Assembly (NCBI RefSeq): GCF_038003525.1
Contig: NZ_JBBOPI010000001.1
Span: 3,440,001 to 3,504,000, forward strand
DNA: 64,000 nucleotides
Reading direction: 5' to 3'
Source: Solibacillus sp. FSL H8-0538
GTDB lineage: Bacteria > Bacillota > Bacilli > Bacillales_A > Planococcaceae
Shown here: piece by piece, positions 17,040 through 25,625 of the stretch
Position numbering within the stretch: position 1 is the first letter of the stretch
How the letters are laid out: the number at the start of each line of letters is the position of its first letter
Position numbers and translations under genes: made by a program
Notes under the pieces: generated by a model
Told to the model about the DNA's origin: nothing
Database searches by the model: none
Seen by the model: the letters and a program-made list of their open reading frames with translations, nothing else

Positions 17040-18236
17040 ATGGAAAATAATAATCGCAATTTTGCAAGACGCTTCGACTGGACGCTTGCTTTAATTATAA
17101 TGATGTTTCTTATTATTAGTTTACTCGCAATCGCTTCTGCTCAAACTTCCGGACAGTACGGTAGCACCAACTTTGTGATAAAACAAATCCAGTGGTATTG
17201 CATCGGCTCCTTTATCGTTGCCTTTGTTATGTACTTTGAACCGGATCAATTCAAGAAAATGGCATGGGTACTTTACAGCTTCGGTATTTTTTTACTAATA
17301 ATGCTCATATTTATGCCTGAAGGGAAAGGACAAATCGGTGAGCTCGTTAACGGCGCAAAAAGCTGGTATCATACACCACTTGGAAATATTCAGCCGTCTG
17401 AATTCATGAAAACCTTCTATATTCTAGCACTTGCTCACTTAATTAGTAAGCATCATGAAAAATATTCTTTAAAAACAATCCAAACCGACTTTATTCTACT
17501 CGGAAAAATCTGTCTTACTTTAATTATTCCACTTGGCTTTATTATGACACAGCCCGATCTTGGTTCTTCTCTTGTATTTTTAGCAATTACCGCAGCACTA
17601 GTTATCGTTGCAGGGGTGTCATGGAAAATTATTTTACCCGTATTCGCAGGAGGCGTAGCTGTAGGCGGTACTCTTTTATGGATGGCTCTTTACGCTCAAG
17701 ACTTCCTAGAAAAAACATTTGGCTTTAAAGCGTATCAATTTGCCCGTATTTACTCTTGGCTTGATCCGTATTCATATTCAACGAGTGATGGGTATCACTT
17801 AATTACCTCACTAAACGCAATCGGTTCAGGCGAGATTTTAGGTAAAGGCTTCCAAACTCGTGAAGTATACGTAGCCGAAAACCATACCGACTTTATTTTC
17901 ACTGTTATTGGAGAGGAATGGGGCTTTATTGGTGCGAGTATTGTTATTTGCTTGTATTTCCTATTAATCTATCATTTAACAAAAACAACATTACTGTTAA
18001 AAGATCCTTTCTGTACATACGTATGTGCAGGGATTATTGCCATGATTACATTCCATGTCTTCGAAAATATCGGCATGACAATTCAGCTATTACCGATTAC
18101 CGGCATTCCACTACCCTTCCTCAGCTATGGTGGTAGTTCACTAATGGGTAACGCACTTGCAATCGGGCTCGTATTTAGCATGCGATTCCATTATCGTACG
18201 TATATGTTCTCGGCAAACGACAATGAAGATGAATAG
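17040..18236 (+). CDS. rodA: RodA/FtsW-family (SEDS) peptidoglycan glycosyltransferase
   Basis: This 398-residue protein has about ten transmembrane segments. SEDS signatures include IQPSEFMKTFYILALAH (about 116-132), MTQPDLGSSLVF (about 172) with the conserved Asp, ENHTDFIFTVIGEEWGFIG (about 280) and GIPLPFLSYGGSS. SEDS proteins polymerise lipid II with a class B PBP. The elongation-type signature and the nearby ddl-murF favour RodA over FtsW. ATG at 17040 follows AAGGTGG; a longer frame from 16992 has no such site. A family B repeat starts at its stop codon. Confidence 0.93.
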   Translation: MENNNRNFARRFDWTLALIIMMFLIISLLAIASAQTSGQYGSTNFVIKQIQWYCIGSFIVAFVMYFEPDQFKKMAWVLYSFGIFLLIMLIFMPEGKGQIGELVNGAKSWYHTPLGNIQPSEFMKTFYILALAHLISKHHEKYSLKTIQTDFILLGKICLTLIIPLGFIMTQPDLGSSLVFLAITAALVIVAGVSWKIILPVFAGGVAVGGTLLWMALYAQDFLEKTFGFKAYQFARIYSWLDPYSYSTSDGYHLITSLNAIGSGEILGKGFQTREVYVAENHTDFIFTVIGEEWGFIGASIVICLYFLLIYHLTKTTLLLKDPFCTYVCAGIIAMITFHVFENIGMTIQLLPITGIPLPFLSYGGSSLMGNALAIGLVFSMRFHYRTYMFSANDNEDE

Positions 18237-18360
18237 AAAAGAGCTAAAGCATCCGTTCACGCCCGACAGCAACGCTCCTTCCATGTAGTAACGGTTGCAA
18301 AAGCTTTATGTACCGAAAGTAAAACGGCAGGTACATAAATCACATCGTGTTAGCCTAGAC
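18234..18360 (+). repeat. Family B element, copy 3
   Basis: The element starts TAGAAAAGAGCTAAAGCATC, so the rodA stop TAG is its first triplet, and it ends GTGTTAGCCTAGAC. The CCCGACAGC block is present. It is followed at once by a terminator. Confidence 0.65.
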
Positions 18361-18374
18361 ATCGAATAAAAAGA

Positions 18375-18407
18375 AAATTCCCGCTGATTTACTCAGCGGG
18401 AATTTTT
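18375..18407. terminator. Bidirectional terminator after rodA
   Basis: A 13-bp stem (AAATTCCCGCTGA / TCAGCGGGAATTT) serves rodA on plus and the small ORF on minus. Confidence 0.85.
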
Positions 18408-18408
18408 A

Positions 18409-18495
18409 TTTTAGTAGATAAGAAAGTATAACTTTCTTATCTACATAAGTAAGGACATCATCTCGCCCTATATTAGGCGAGATGTGTCTTTCTAA
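18409..18495 (-). repeat. Family A element, minus orientation
   Basis: Read on minus: TTAGAAAGACACATCTCGCC, a GGGCGAGATG arm, GATGTCCTTACTTAT, then GTAGATAAG / CTTATCTAC and TAAAA. It lies between the stop of the small ORF and the terminator. It is the only clear copy in minus orientation. Confidence 0.85.
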
Positions 18496-18497
18496 CC

Positions 18498-18635
18498 TTA
18501 ATTTTGTGTTTGGGGTGTCTGTGTTGGGGGTGTTAAAACTTTTAAAAGCTCAAGACGAGATTTTGTAACTGTAGCCGTAACACCTAATTTTGATAAATTC
18601 GTAACGATTTGCTTTAAATCAATCTCTTTAGCCAT
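18498..18635 (-). CDS. Small hypothetical protein, 45 residues
   Basis: The ORF encodes MAKEIDLKQIVTNLSKLGVT and continues to a Pro/Thr/Gln-rich tail (LTPPTQTPQTQN). TTGAGGTG lies 8 nt before the ATG, and a family A element and terminator follow the stop. It has an amphipathic, alpha-helical start and no signal peptide or transmembrane helix. I do not recognise the family. The strong ribosome-binding site, unbroken frame and neat 3' boundary support a real small gene. Confidence 0.6.
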   Translation of the reverse strand: MAKEIDLKQIVTNLSKLGVTATVTKSRLELLKVLTPPTQTPQTQN

Positions 18636-19104
18636 TCGAATACACCTCAACCTTTCTTTCATTACTCTATATAACGCTTAAATTGCTAAAAAGTTTCAAG
18701 TTCATAAGAGGTCTGACATATAACCTTTCACTTATCATACCATTAATTTTCACAAAAAAGTTTTTCGAATTTGTTACAATTTACAAAAGTCAAGTAAATC
18801 GTCTACACAAATTTTATCCCAATTTTTTAATTTTAAACACTCGATACTTACATAAGCATAAAATAATTGTTTTGAGGCAGTAAAATCGGATTAAACTAAT
18901 CGCCTAAACCGGATTTACTATTTCAATTGGCCGTGCTAGAACGTACGATTGTACGCTTGGTCTCCCATATCAACACCTACATCGCTTGTGACAGGCACTA
19001 ACAGGAGATTATAATTGTTATCATCCACGTATAAGGATACATGGATAGTTGTTTTTAAAACAGTTACAATAGATAGGATAATGTTAAAAGAAAGCAGGAT
19101 TTAT
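18636..19104. other. Intergenic region before the MFS gene
   Basis: Very AT-rich. A 66-codon plus frame at 18683 has no ribosome-binding site and looks spurious. At 18879-18920 an imperfect inverted repeat (AGTAAAATCGG / CCGGATTTACT) contains AATCGCCTAAAC, faintly like the end of family B. Nothing else is recognised. Confidence 0.35.
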
Positions 19105-20265
19105 ATGAAAAAGGCACTTTTATTACTGATGTCCATTCAATTCCTTGTGTACTTAGGGTTTGCGATTATTATTCCCGTCTTACCCGAAGTTATCATACAG
19201 CAAGGCTGGGATGAAATTCACGTCGGCGGTTTATTAACCGTTTATGCTTTAGCAAGCTTCTTCACCGCTCCTCTATGGGGGCAGCTATCTGATAAAATCG
19301 GACGCAAACAATTGATTTTAATTGGACTCATTGGCTTTAGCCTAAGTTTTATTATCTTTAGTGTATTCATTAGCAATTTATTCATGCTTTATGTCTCACG
19401 TGTTATTGGTGGCTTGTTCTCCGGTGCTCTCTATACTGCTGTTACAGGTTTCATTGGGGATATGTCTACAAACGAGACCCGTAATAAGTATATGGGCTTT
19501 ATGGGCATGTCAATTGGACTTGGCTTTATTTTCGGTCCAGCAATTGGCGGGGTACTCGGCCATATTAGTTTACAGCTTCCGTTCATTGCGTCTGCTGCTC
19601 TGATCGCACTTCTATTTGTTTACGCTTTATTCGTGCTGCGTGAACCCGAGCGCTCTGGACAAGCAAATAAACGCGTACTTGTTCCGACTGGTGCTACCCA
19701 TTTATTAAAATATCGTGTTCGCTATTTATTTCTTTTTTCTTTTTTCGTAACGTTTACGCTCGCTGGTGTTGAAGCGACGTTCCAGCTTTTCCAAATCGAA
19801 CGAATTGCCATCACACCGTTACAGCTTGGTTATTTATTTATGTTTAGTGGCTTTGCAGATGCAGCAATTCAAGGCGGTGTCGTACGACGAATTAAAGACG
19901 GGGCAGAGGTTAAATGGCTAATCGGCGCCCAAATTGTTACAGCAGTAGGACTACTTCTCATTACATTGACAACAAGCCTAGTGTTTGCCGGAGTCGCTTT
20001 AGCTGTGTTTACTGCTGGAAACGCGCTCGCTAGAACTTGTGTCGTCTCACTCACTTCTAAAGAATCAGGAGGGAAATACGGCACAGCAGCTGGACTCACA
20101 TACTCCATGGATAATTTAGGTCGTATAATCGGCCCGCTATTTTTCGCAGGTTTATTTAAGCTTGAGCCAACAATGACCTATTATTTCGGCATTATTTTCG
20201 CGGTGCTGACAATCCTATTTATCCTATTATTTAAAAAATCCACTAACACTTTACGAATTGATTAA
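19105..20265 (+). CDS. MFS drug-efflux-type transporter (DHA1 family)
   Basis: This 386-residue protein has twelve predicted transmembrane segments. The MFS signature between TM2 and TM3 is LWGQLSDKIGRKQLI (about 67-81), and motif C-like GLGFIFGPAIGGVLG (about 150-164) indicates a proton antiporter of the multidrug type (NorA/Bmr relatives). The substrate is unknown. ATG at 19105 follows AGCAGG; the longer frame from 19015 lacks a ribosome-binding site. Monocistronic with a strong terminator. Confidence 0.88.
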   Translation: MKKALLLLMSIQFLVYLGFAIIIPVLPEVIIQQGWDEIHVGGLLTVYALASFFTAPLWGQLSDKIGRKQLILIGLIGFSLSFIIFSVFISNLFMLYVSRVIGGLFSGALYTAVTGFIGDMSTNETRNKYMGFMGMSIGLGFIFGPAIGGVLGHISLQLPFIASAALIALLFVYALFVLREPERSGQANKRVLVPTGATHLLKYRVRYLFLFSFFVTFTLAGVEATFQLFQIERIAITPLQLGYLFMFSGFADAAIQGGVVRRIKDGAEVKWLIGAQIVTAVGLLLITLTTSLVFAGVALAVFTAGNALARTCVVSLTSKESGGKYGTAAGLTYSMDNLGRIIGPLFFAGLFKLEPTMTYYFGIIFAVLTILFILLFKKSTNTLRID

Positions 20266-20271
20266 TAAATA

Positions 20272-20313
20272 ACAAAAGCATTGCGTATTCTACAATTACG
20301 CAATGTTTTTTTG
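20272..20313 (+). terminator. Intrinsic terminator of the MFS gene
   Basis: A 10-bp stem (GCATTGCGTA / TACGCAATGT) followed by TTTTTT. Confidence 0.85.
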
Positions 20314-20373
20314 TTTCTTAAAACTAAATTCAATAAATTTTAGGCTCTTCACTATAATCCGCACTTGATTAAA

Positions 20374-20583
20374 TTATCTCAAAAAATAAGCCCAGCGATA
20401 TTGTAAAATCACCAAATAGATGATACAACATATCCAAAAATATGTGCAAAATGGATCGGATATCGCTTGCTGACGCTTATTACCGAATAAGTCGTATAGC
20501 GCTTTGCTCGATTGTGCGCATCCTGGATAAAAAAAATGCAGTGACGTAAAACGAAACGCCGACAGATTCGAACTATTGAGAAT
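20374..20583 (-). pseudogene. Possible decayed small membrane-protein ORF
   Basis: An unbroken minus-strand frame of about 69 codons with no ATG, GTG or TTG start and no ribosome-binding site. The translation has protein-like composition, with a hydrophobic stretch FWICCIIYLVILQYRWAYF at the end and a polar ALYDLFGNKRQQAISD before it. A related string (CTCGATTxTGCGCA, then TCCTG) recurs at about 25533, so this may instead be part of another dispersed repeat. No family recognised. Confidence 0.3.
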
Positions 20584-20838
20584 TTATAACATGAAAAAAG
20601 AGTGAGTCTCGTCGCAAGAGCAGATTTCGTTATTGAGCCAATTTTTTGTATCCTTATTAACTACTTTTATCGGAGTGACGTATCAACTAATTTTACAGTC
20701 CCTCCTTTTGTTCTCTCATTTCATGCAAACCCCTTTTATTTCTATTTTTAACTAAAAAAACATATAAAACTTATGGAGTAAGCACAAACTGAAGATACTT
20801 CTGTTTCAAGCAGGTAAAACTTGAAGCAACTTCACTTC

Positions 20839-20856
20839 AAAGGAGGAATTAACATA
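20839..20856 (+). promoter_or_regulatory. Perfect Shine-Dalgarno followed by an ATA codon
   Basis: AAAGGAGG at 20839-20846 is followed 7 nt later by ATA at 20854, in frame with the YwqG-like gene. No ATG or GTG lies at that spacing. This site decides the likely start of the next gene. Confidence 0.6.
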
Positions 20857-21651
20857 AATTCACCCAGACAGCTTCATGTACCGAAGGAGTTTGAAAACTT
20901 TCGCGTACATTTACAAAATTCAGCCGTCGTAACTTCCATAATTTACCCCATTCATGGTAAACCTAAAATTTACGAAAGTAAGCTTGCAGGATACCCATAC
21001 TTACCACGAGATGCAGTACATCCAAAAGATGCTAACGGGCAGTACATGCTGTTATTAGCACAAATTAATTTTTCTGAAGTACATTTAGGTGCCCCATTCC
21101 CAACACAAGGCCTCCTACAATTTTATATTTCAGAACACTGTTATCACCATGCTCAATTAGGTACTGGGGATAGACTTTATAAAATACGGTACTACCCTAC
21201 AATTATTGACAAGTCACATCTCATTTCCGACTTCTCTTATTTAACACAAACATATTCTACTGATTTCCCGATTAATAGTGAATTGGGTATTCAATTTTCG
21301 ACAGCGATTGAACCGGTTTCAGCAACTGATTATCGATTATCATATTATTTTAACCCCTTAATATCGGGAGAGCATTTTGCAGTGGATGGGCGCACATTTA
21401 ACGACCTGTACTTAGAGAACTTTTTAAGCGCAGACCACAAAGTAGGCGGTTACCCTTATTTTATTGAGGAAGATATTCGTAAAAATTCTGTAGCCCTTCA
21501 ATGCTATGACACGCTATTACTTCAAATTGTTTCAAATGATGAACACGGTATTATGTGGGGCGACTGTGGTGTGATGAGCTTTTTTATTAACTCTAAAAAG
21601 CTACAGCATTTGGATTTCTCGGATATTTACTTTCATACAGAAGATTATTAA
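20854..21651 (+). CDS. YwqG-like DUF1963 protein
   Basis: A soluble protein of about 265 residues with family hallmarks such as YLPRDAVHPKDANG (about 47-60), MLLLAQINFSEV (about 64-75), GLLQFYISE (about 85-93) and the C-terminal IMWGDCGVMSFFI. YwqG proteins are conserved but their function is unknown. The natural N-terminus is probably INSPRQLHVPKEFENF, starting at ATA 20854 behind a perfect Shine-Dalgarno sequence. The alternative TTG at 20821 would add 11 residues encoded across that ribosome-binding site. No transmembrane segment. Confidence 0.85.
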   Translation: MNSPRQLHVPKEFENFRVHLQNSAVVTSIIYPIHGKPKIYESKLAGYPYLPRDAVHPKDANGQYMLLLAQINFSEVHLGAPFPTQGLLQFYISEHCYHHAQLGTGDRLYKIRYYPTIIDKSHLISDFSYLTQTYSTDFPINSELGIQFSTAIEPVSATDYRLSYYFNPLISGEHFAVDGRTFNDLYLENFLSADHKVGGYPYFIEEDIRKNSVALQCYDTLLLQIVSNDEHGIMWGDCGVMSFFINSKKLQHLDFSDIYFHTEDY

Positions 21652-21688
21652 GCTGTCTCAAAATATTAATGCGACAGCTGCTTTTTAT
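21651..21688 (+). terminator. Intrinsic terminator of the YwqG-like gene
   Basis: A 7-bp stem (AGCTGTC / GACAGCT) followed by GCTTTTTATT. Confidence 0.75.
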
Positions 21689-21764
21689 TGTTGAGGCTAT
21701 TCATTTTAACTCGCCTTACATTACGTTATAATTATGTTCATTATAGTTAAAGTAGGTGAAAATA

Positions 21765-23222
21765 TTGGCCACCTTTTTAGATATGAGTTACATTTTACCC
21801 ATTGTTACATTCCTAAATATTTCATTTGCTTTAACGCTCATTTTTTTAGAGCGTAAAGATCCATCATCTAGTTGGGCTTGGATACTCGTATTATTCTTCC
21901 TTCCATTAGTGGGCTTTGTATTCTATTTATTGCTCGGTAGAAAGCTACGAAAAAAGCATTTATTCCGTTGGGAAGGAAGCAAAGATATTGGGATCGACAA
22001 ATTAATCGATTTTCAAATTGAAGCGATAAAAAATGACCAACTCGATTACCGAACAGATCATGTCAAAGATTATAATCATCTTATTTATATGAACCTCACG
22101 ACAAACAATTCCGTTTTAACACAGGACAATGATGTCGTCATTTATCTGGATGGGACAGATAAGTTTGAGGCACTTATTGAGGATATTTTAGCTGCGAAGG
22201 ATCATATTCATATTCAGTATTATATTTTTAAGGTAGATAATTTAGGACAACGCATTTTGAATGTTCTTATTAAAAAAGTAAAACAGGGTGTAAAGGTACG
22301 TATTTTATATGATGAGATGGGGTCACGCGGTGTCAGAAAGCGCCATTTTAAAGATTTGACTGATGTAGGTGGCGAAGTCGAAGTATTTTTCCCTTCGATT
22401 TTTCCGATGATTAACCCTCGTCTAAACTTCCGAAACCACCGAAAAATCGTTGTGATTGATGGGCGTATTGGTTATATTGGTGGCTTTAATGTAGGGGATG
22501 AGTACTTAGGCTTAACCTCCAAATTCGGCTATTGGCGTGATACGCATTTACGTATTGAAGGCAGTGCCGTGCATCCGCTCCAAACTCGTTTCATACTAGA
22601 CTGGAATCAAGCAAGTACCAAACAGCGGATTAATTATTCAGAACGTTATTTCCCTGCTATCCCCAAAAAGGGAGAAGCTGCGATGCAAATCATTTCAAGT
22701 GGTCCAGATACCGAGTGGGAAGTTATTAAAAATGGCTATATAAAGCTCATTACTAATGCAAAGAAATATGTTTATATTCAGTCCCCCTATTTCATTCCGG
22801 ATGACAGCTTTTTAGACGCTGTAAAAATCGCTACGCTCTCGGGCATTGATGTTCGCATTATGATTCCCAATAAGCCGGATCATATTTTTGTATTCTGGGC
22901 GACTTACTCCTATGTTGGACAGCTTGTACACGCGGGCGCAAAAATTTATCATTACGCAAAAGGATTTATACACGCAAAAATGATTGTTGTTGATGACGAG
23001 GCTGCATCTGTTGGTACAGCAAATATTGACGTGCGAAGCTTTAGCTTAAACTTTGAAGTGAATGCCTTTATTTATGATCGTGAAATTGCACATAAACTAG
23101 CAGAAATTTTTGAGCAGGATATTTTAGATTGCTCCGAGCTAACCGTAGAAATTTATGAAAACCGCTCAAATATTGTAAAGTTTAAAGAATCTATTTCGAG
23201 ACTATTATCTCCAATACTATAA
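21765..23222 (+). CDS. cls: Cardiolipin synthase
   Basis: A protein of about 485 residues with two N-terminal transmembrane helices and two phospholipase D HKD motifs: NHRKIVVIDGRIGYIGGFN (about 223) and HAKMIVVDDEAASVGTANID (about 402). It joins two phosphatidylglycerols to make cardiolipin at the membrane. TTG at 21765 is preferred because AGGTGA lies 5-6 nt upstream; a GTG at 21756 overlaps that site. The length is typical of Firmicute Cls. Confidence 0.95.
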   Translation: MATFLDMSYILPIVTFLNISFALTLIFLERKDPSSSWAWILVLFFLPLVGFVFYLLLGRKLRKKHLFRWEGSKDIGIDKLIDFQIEAIKNDQLDYRTDHVKDYNHLIYMNLTTNNSVLTQDNDVVIYLDGTDKFEALIEDILAAKDHIHIQYYIFKVDNLGQRILNVLIKKVKQGVKVRILYDEMGSRGVRKRHFKDLTDVGGEVEVFFPSIFPMINPRLNFRNHRKIVVIDGRIGYIGGFNVGDEYLGLTSKFGYWRDTHLRIEGSAVHPLQTRFILDWNQASTKQRINYSERYFPAIPKKGEAAMQIISSGPDTEWEVIKNGYIKLITNAKKYVYIQSPYFIPDDSFLDAVKIATLSGIDVRIMIPNKPDHIFVFWATYSYVGQLVHAGAKIYHYAKGFIHAKMIVVDDEAASVGTANIDVRSFSLNFEVNAFIYDREIAHKLAEIFEQDILDCSELTVEIYENRSNIVKFKESISRLLSPIL

Positions 23223-23260
23223 AAAAACGTGTTTCGATTTTACTCGAAACACGTTTTTTA
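23221..23260. terminator. Bidirectional terminator between cls and the VanY-like gene
   Basis: A 15-bp stem (AAAAACGTGTTTCGA / TCGAAACACGTTTTT). Confidence 0.9.
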
Positions 23261-24118
23261 ATCGATATTTAAATATTCCTCAAGTGAAACGCCTGCTTGA
23301 AATACTTTCGTTGCTAGTTCCTTACCTAAATAGCGGAAGTGCCAAGATTCATACATAAAACCTGTAACATTCTCTTTGCCTTTTGGATAGCGCAAAATAA
23401 AACCGTACTGGTGGGCATTGCCAATAAGCCATTGTCCGGCTTTCGTTTCACCGAATTCACTTGTTAGCCATAAATCCTCTTTACCCTTTTCACCAATATC
23501 AAAGGCCAATCCTGTTTGATGCTCAGAATAGCCAGGACGCGCGCTATAACGGTCTGCATTTACCTTGCCATCCCGATTCACGTAATTTGTATAAAGCTGT
23601 TGTTGATACTCATAAGAACGGAAGCCACTAAATGCAACAAGCTCGAATCCTTCTATTCTTGCAGCTGCTGCCATTTTCTCAAATGCAGCTCGCGCTTTTG
23701 GATCCTCACCCTTATTATACGTTTTAGGTAGAGGAGTCTTTTTATTTACAACGAGCACACCGTCAATAAATGTTGGCTCAGTTGGTGCAGCTTGTCCGTC
23801 AATATACCCATTTTCAATCTCTTGCTCTTTTGGTATAGAATCTTTAGGCTGCTCTGTGGTTGGCGCTTCTCCCTGCTCTACTTCTTCTGCCGACTTATCC
23901 TGGTTTGGTTGTGGTTCTGGTTGTGGTTCTGGTTCTGGTTCTGGTTGTGCATCCACTTCCGTTACTTGCTCTTCTTGTTGATGCGCTAAACTCGTTTTTG
24001 CCATTTCGTTTTTATAAAAAATCGAAGCAACAATAGAAATAAGCAACACAAATGAAATGAAAGCTCCAATTAATATTTTATTATTACTACGTTTATGACT
24101 CGTTTTCAACTTCCCCAT
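23258..24118 (-). CDS. VanY-type D-alanyl-D-alanine carboxypeptidase
   Basis: A 286-residue, membrane-anchored M15 peptidase. An N-terminal transmembrane helix (about 15-33) is followed by a Glu/Pro-rich linker (PEPEPEPQPEPQPN, about 52-70) and the catalytic domain. The zinc site is visible in GYSEHQTGLAFDIG (His and Asp, about 197-210) and ESWHFRYLG (about 255-263); SGFRSYEYQQQLY is also typical. It trims the terminal D-Ala from peptidoglycan stem peptides outside the cell. No van resistance genes accompany it, so a housekeeping role is likely. Confidence 0.92.
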   Translation of the reverse strand: MGKLKTSHKRSNNKILIGAFISFVLLISIVASIFYKNEMAKTSLAHQQEEQVTEVDAQPEPEPEPQPEPQPNQDKSAEEVEQGEAPTTEQPKDSIPKEQEIENGYIDGQAAPTEPTFIDGVLVVNKKTPLPKTYNKGEDPKARAAFEKMAAAARIEGFELVAFSGFRSYEYQQQLYTNYVNRDGKVNADRYSARPGYSEHQTGLAFDIGEKGKEDLWLTSEFGETKAGQWLIGNAHQYGFILRYPKGKENVTGFMYESWHFRYLGKELATKVFQAGVSLEEYLNID

Positions 24119-24213
24119 AATGCGCCTACTTTCCTATACAATGTTACTATTTTAACATTATTTTTCTGATTTTACTTTATGAAAAACTTTTCTTGATGAC
24201 AATCACCTAGTCG

Positions 24214-24300
24214 TTAGAAAGACACAACTCGTCCAAAATAGGGCGAGTTGATGTCCTTACTTATGTGAATGGGAAAGTCATACATTCTTATCCACTAAAA
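24214..24300 (+). repeat. Family A element at 24.2 kb
   Basis: A full copy: TTAGAAAGACAC, ACTCGTCC / GGGCGAGT (one G-U), TTGATGTCCTTACTTATGTG, hairpin 2 and CCACTAAAA. A terminator follows directly. Confidence 0.85.
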
Positions 24301-24332
24301 AGAGCTGTGACAATATACTTGTCGCAGCCTCC
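24296..24332 (-). terminator. Intrinsic terminator of the small membrane-protein gene
   Basis: A stem GCTGTGACAA / TTGTCGCAGC with CTTTTT on the minus strand. Confidence 0.75.
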
Positions 24333-24339
24333 TTAAAAT

Positions 24340-24588
24340 TTATCCCGAAATAATAATATACAAAACAAATGCGGATGCAACGGCAAAGAATAGGGACATA
24401 TACTTCATCCACTTTGCCTCTTTTTCATAGCCTTTTTCTTTAAAACTACGGAATCGGAAAAAGTTTGATAATGCAAACATAATCGTTAACGCGAACACAG
24501 CTAGTTCAAAGTTTTGCTTCACTACGAAAAATAATGCAGTTAAGCTCGCCCCTACAACAAGAACAGTAGATACGATTTTTTCATTCAT
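24340..24588 (-). CDS. Small membrane protein, function unknown
   Basis: An 82-residue protein with three hydrophobic segments (STVLVVGASLTALFFVV, LAVFALTIMFALSNFF, MSLFFAVASAFVLYIII) and a basic loop between the second and third. ATG at 24588 follows AAGGAGATG; the longer frame to 24639 runs over the yidC terminator and is not used. I do not recognise the family. Confidence 0.7.
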   Translation of the reverse strand: MNEKIVSTVLVVGASLTALFFVVKQNFELAVFALTIMFALSNFFRFRSFKEKGYEKEAKWMKYMSLFFAVASAFVLYIIISG

Positions 24589-24602
24589 GCTGTCATCTCC
24601 TT

Positions 24603-24629
24603 CAGAAAGAAACATTTCACCACTAAAAA
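24603..24629 (+). repeat. Minimal family A remnant
   Basis: AGAAAGAAACA then CCACTAAAAA, that is, the two ends of family A with the middle lost. As in full copies, it abuts a terminator, here that of yidC. Weak on its own. Confidence 0.3.
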
Positions 24630-24654
24630 GTCGAGGCAAATAGCACCTCGACTG
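24627..24654 (-). terminator. Intrinsic terminator of yidC
   Basis: An 8-bp stem (AGTCGAGG / CCTCGACT) with CTTTTTAG on the minus strand. Confidence 0.85.
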
Positions 24655-24663
24655 TATTGTACA

Positions 24664-25425
24664 TTATTTTTCTATTTCCTCGGGTATTGCCGAATAATAT
24701 TTCTTACCGATATATGTTTGAATAACTAAAATTAGTCCTCCAATAGACCAGTACAGCGGTAGTGCGGCCATTGATGAGAATGAAATAAACACAATCATTA
24801 TCGGAGAAATATACATCATAATTTTCATTTGAGCCTTTTGTGCATCAGGTACAGTCCATAATGATACTTTTGCTTGTACAAAATAAATAATACCCGCAAC
24901 AATCGTCATCGTAATGTCCGGTGACCCTAAACTAAACCATAAAAATTCATGCGATTTTACGTCGGCCGAATGTAAGATGGCAAAATATAATCCCATAACA
25001 ATTGGCATTTGAATGATAATTGGTAAACAACCCATATTTATAGGATTAATTCCGTTATCACGATACAATCCCATCATTTCCTGTTGCAGTGACATTTGCT
25101 CTTCTTTTGTTTCAGCAGTCTTTAATTTCTTTTGGATTTCGTCCATTTTTGGTTTAACGACATCCATTTTTGTTTTCATTACCGCTTGATTGCGGTAATT
25201 TTTCAACATAAATGGCATTAACACTAAACGAATCGCAATTGTAATCGCAATGATTGCTAATCCATAGCTCCCGTTAAATACCGTATTACCTAAAAAGTCT
25301 AATAAACTATCCATAGGTTTTACAAAAACACTATAGAAAAAGCCTTCTTTATTGTCGACTGACTCACACCCTGTCAATAATACGAGAACCAGTGTCAACA
25401 GGGAACCTAACTTTAGTTTTTTCAT
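24664..25425 (-). CDS. yidC: YidC/Oxa1 membrane protein insertase
   Basis: A 253-residue insertase lipoprotein: lipobox LLTGC (Cys about 19), then five transmembrane segments with the conserved IAIRLVLMPFMLKNYRNQAV (about 61-80, containing the hydrophilic-groove Arg) and INPINMGCLPIIIQMPIVMG (about 126-145). It inserts membrane proteins alone or with SecYEG. The typical spoIIIJ copy lies beside rnpA and carries no such neighbours, so this is probably the second paralogue (YidC2/YqjG-type by context). No MifM-like leader ORF was seen upstream. Confidence 0.92.
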   Translation of the reverse strand: MKKLKLGSLLTLVLVLLTGCESVDNKEGFFYSVFVKPMDSLLDFLGNTVFNGSYGLAIIAITIAIRLVLMPFMLKNYRNQAVMKTKMDVVKPKMDEIQKKLKTAETKEEQMSLQQEMMGLYRDNGINPINMGCLPIIIQMPIVMGLYFAILHSADVKSHEFLWFSLGSPDITMTIVAGIIYFVQAKVSLWTVPDAQKAQMKIMMYISPIMIVFISFSSMAALPLYWSIGGLILVIQTYIGKKYYSAIPEEIEK

Positions 25426-25625
25426 TTTTCCACCTACTATAATATTTTAACTATTTCGAAGTATAACGTAACTCTTTAATAAATATCAAATAGCAGGCAT
25501 GGTTTTATTATAGTTGTCAAAGCATGAGCACATCCTCGATTATGCGCAAATCCTGCTAACGTGACAGGATCCCGCGTTCTTAAGGAAGTACAACGGTAAA
25601 AACATTCGCGAATACTCTTTTCTTG

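Noticed and set aside
23258-24118. Vancomycin-resistance gene cluster
   Set aside because: Only a VanY-like carboxypeptidase is present; vanA/H/X/R/S-type genes are absent and ddl is a normal ligase.
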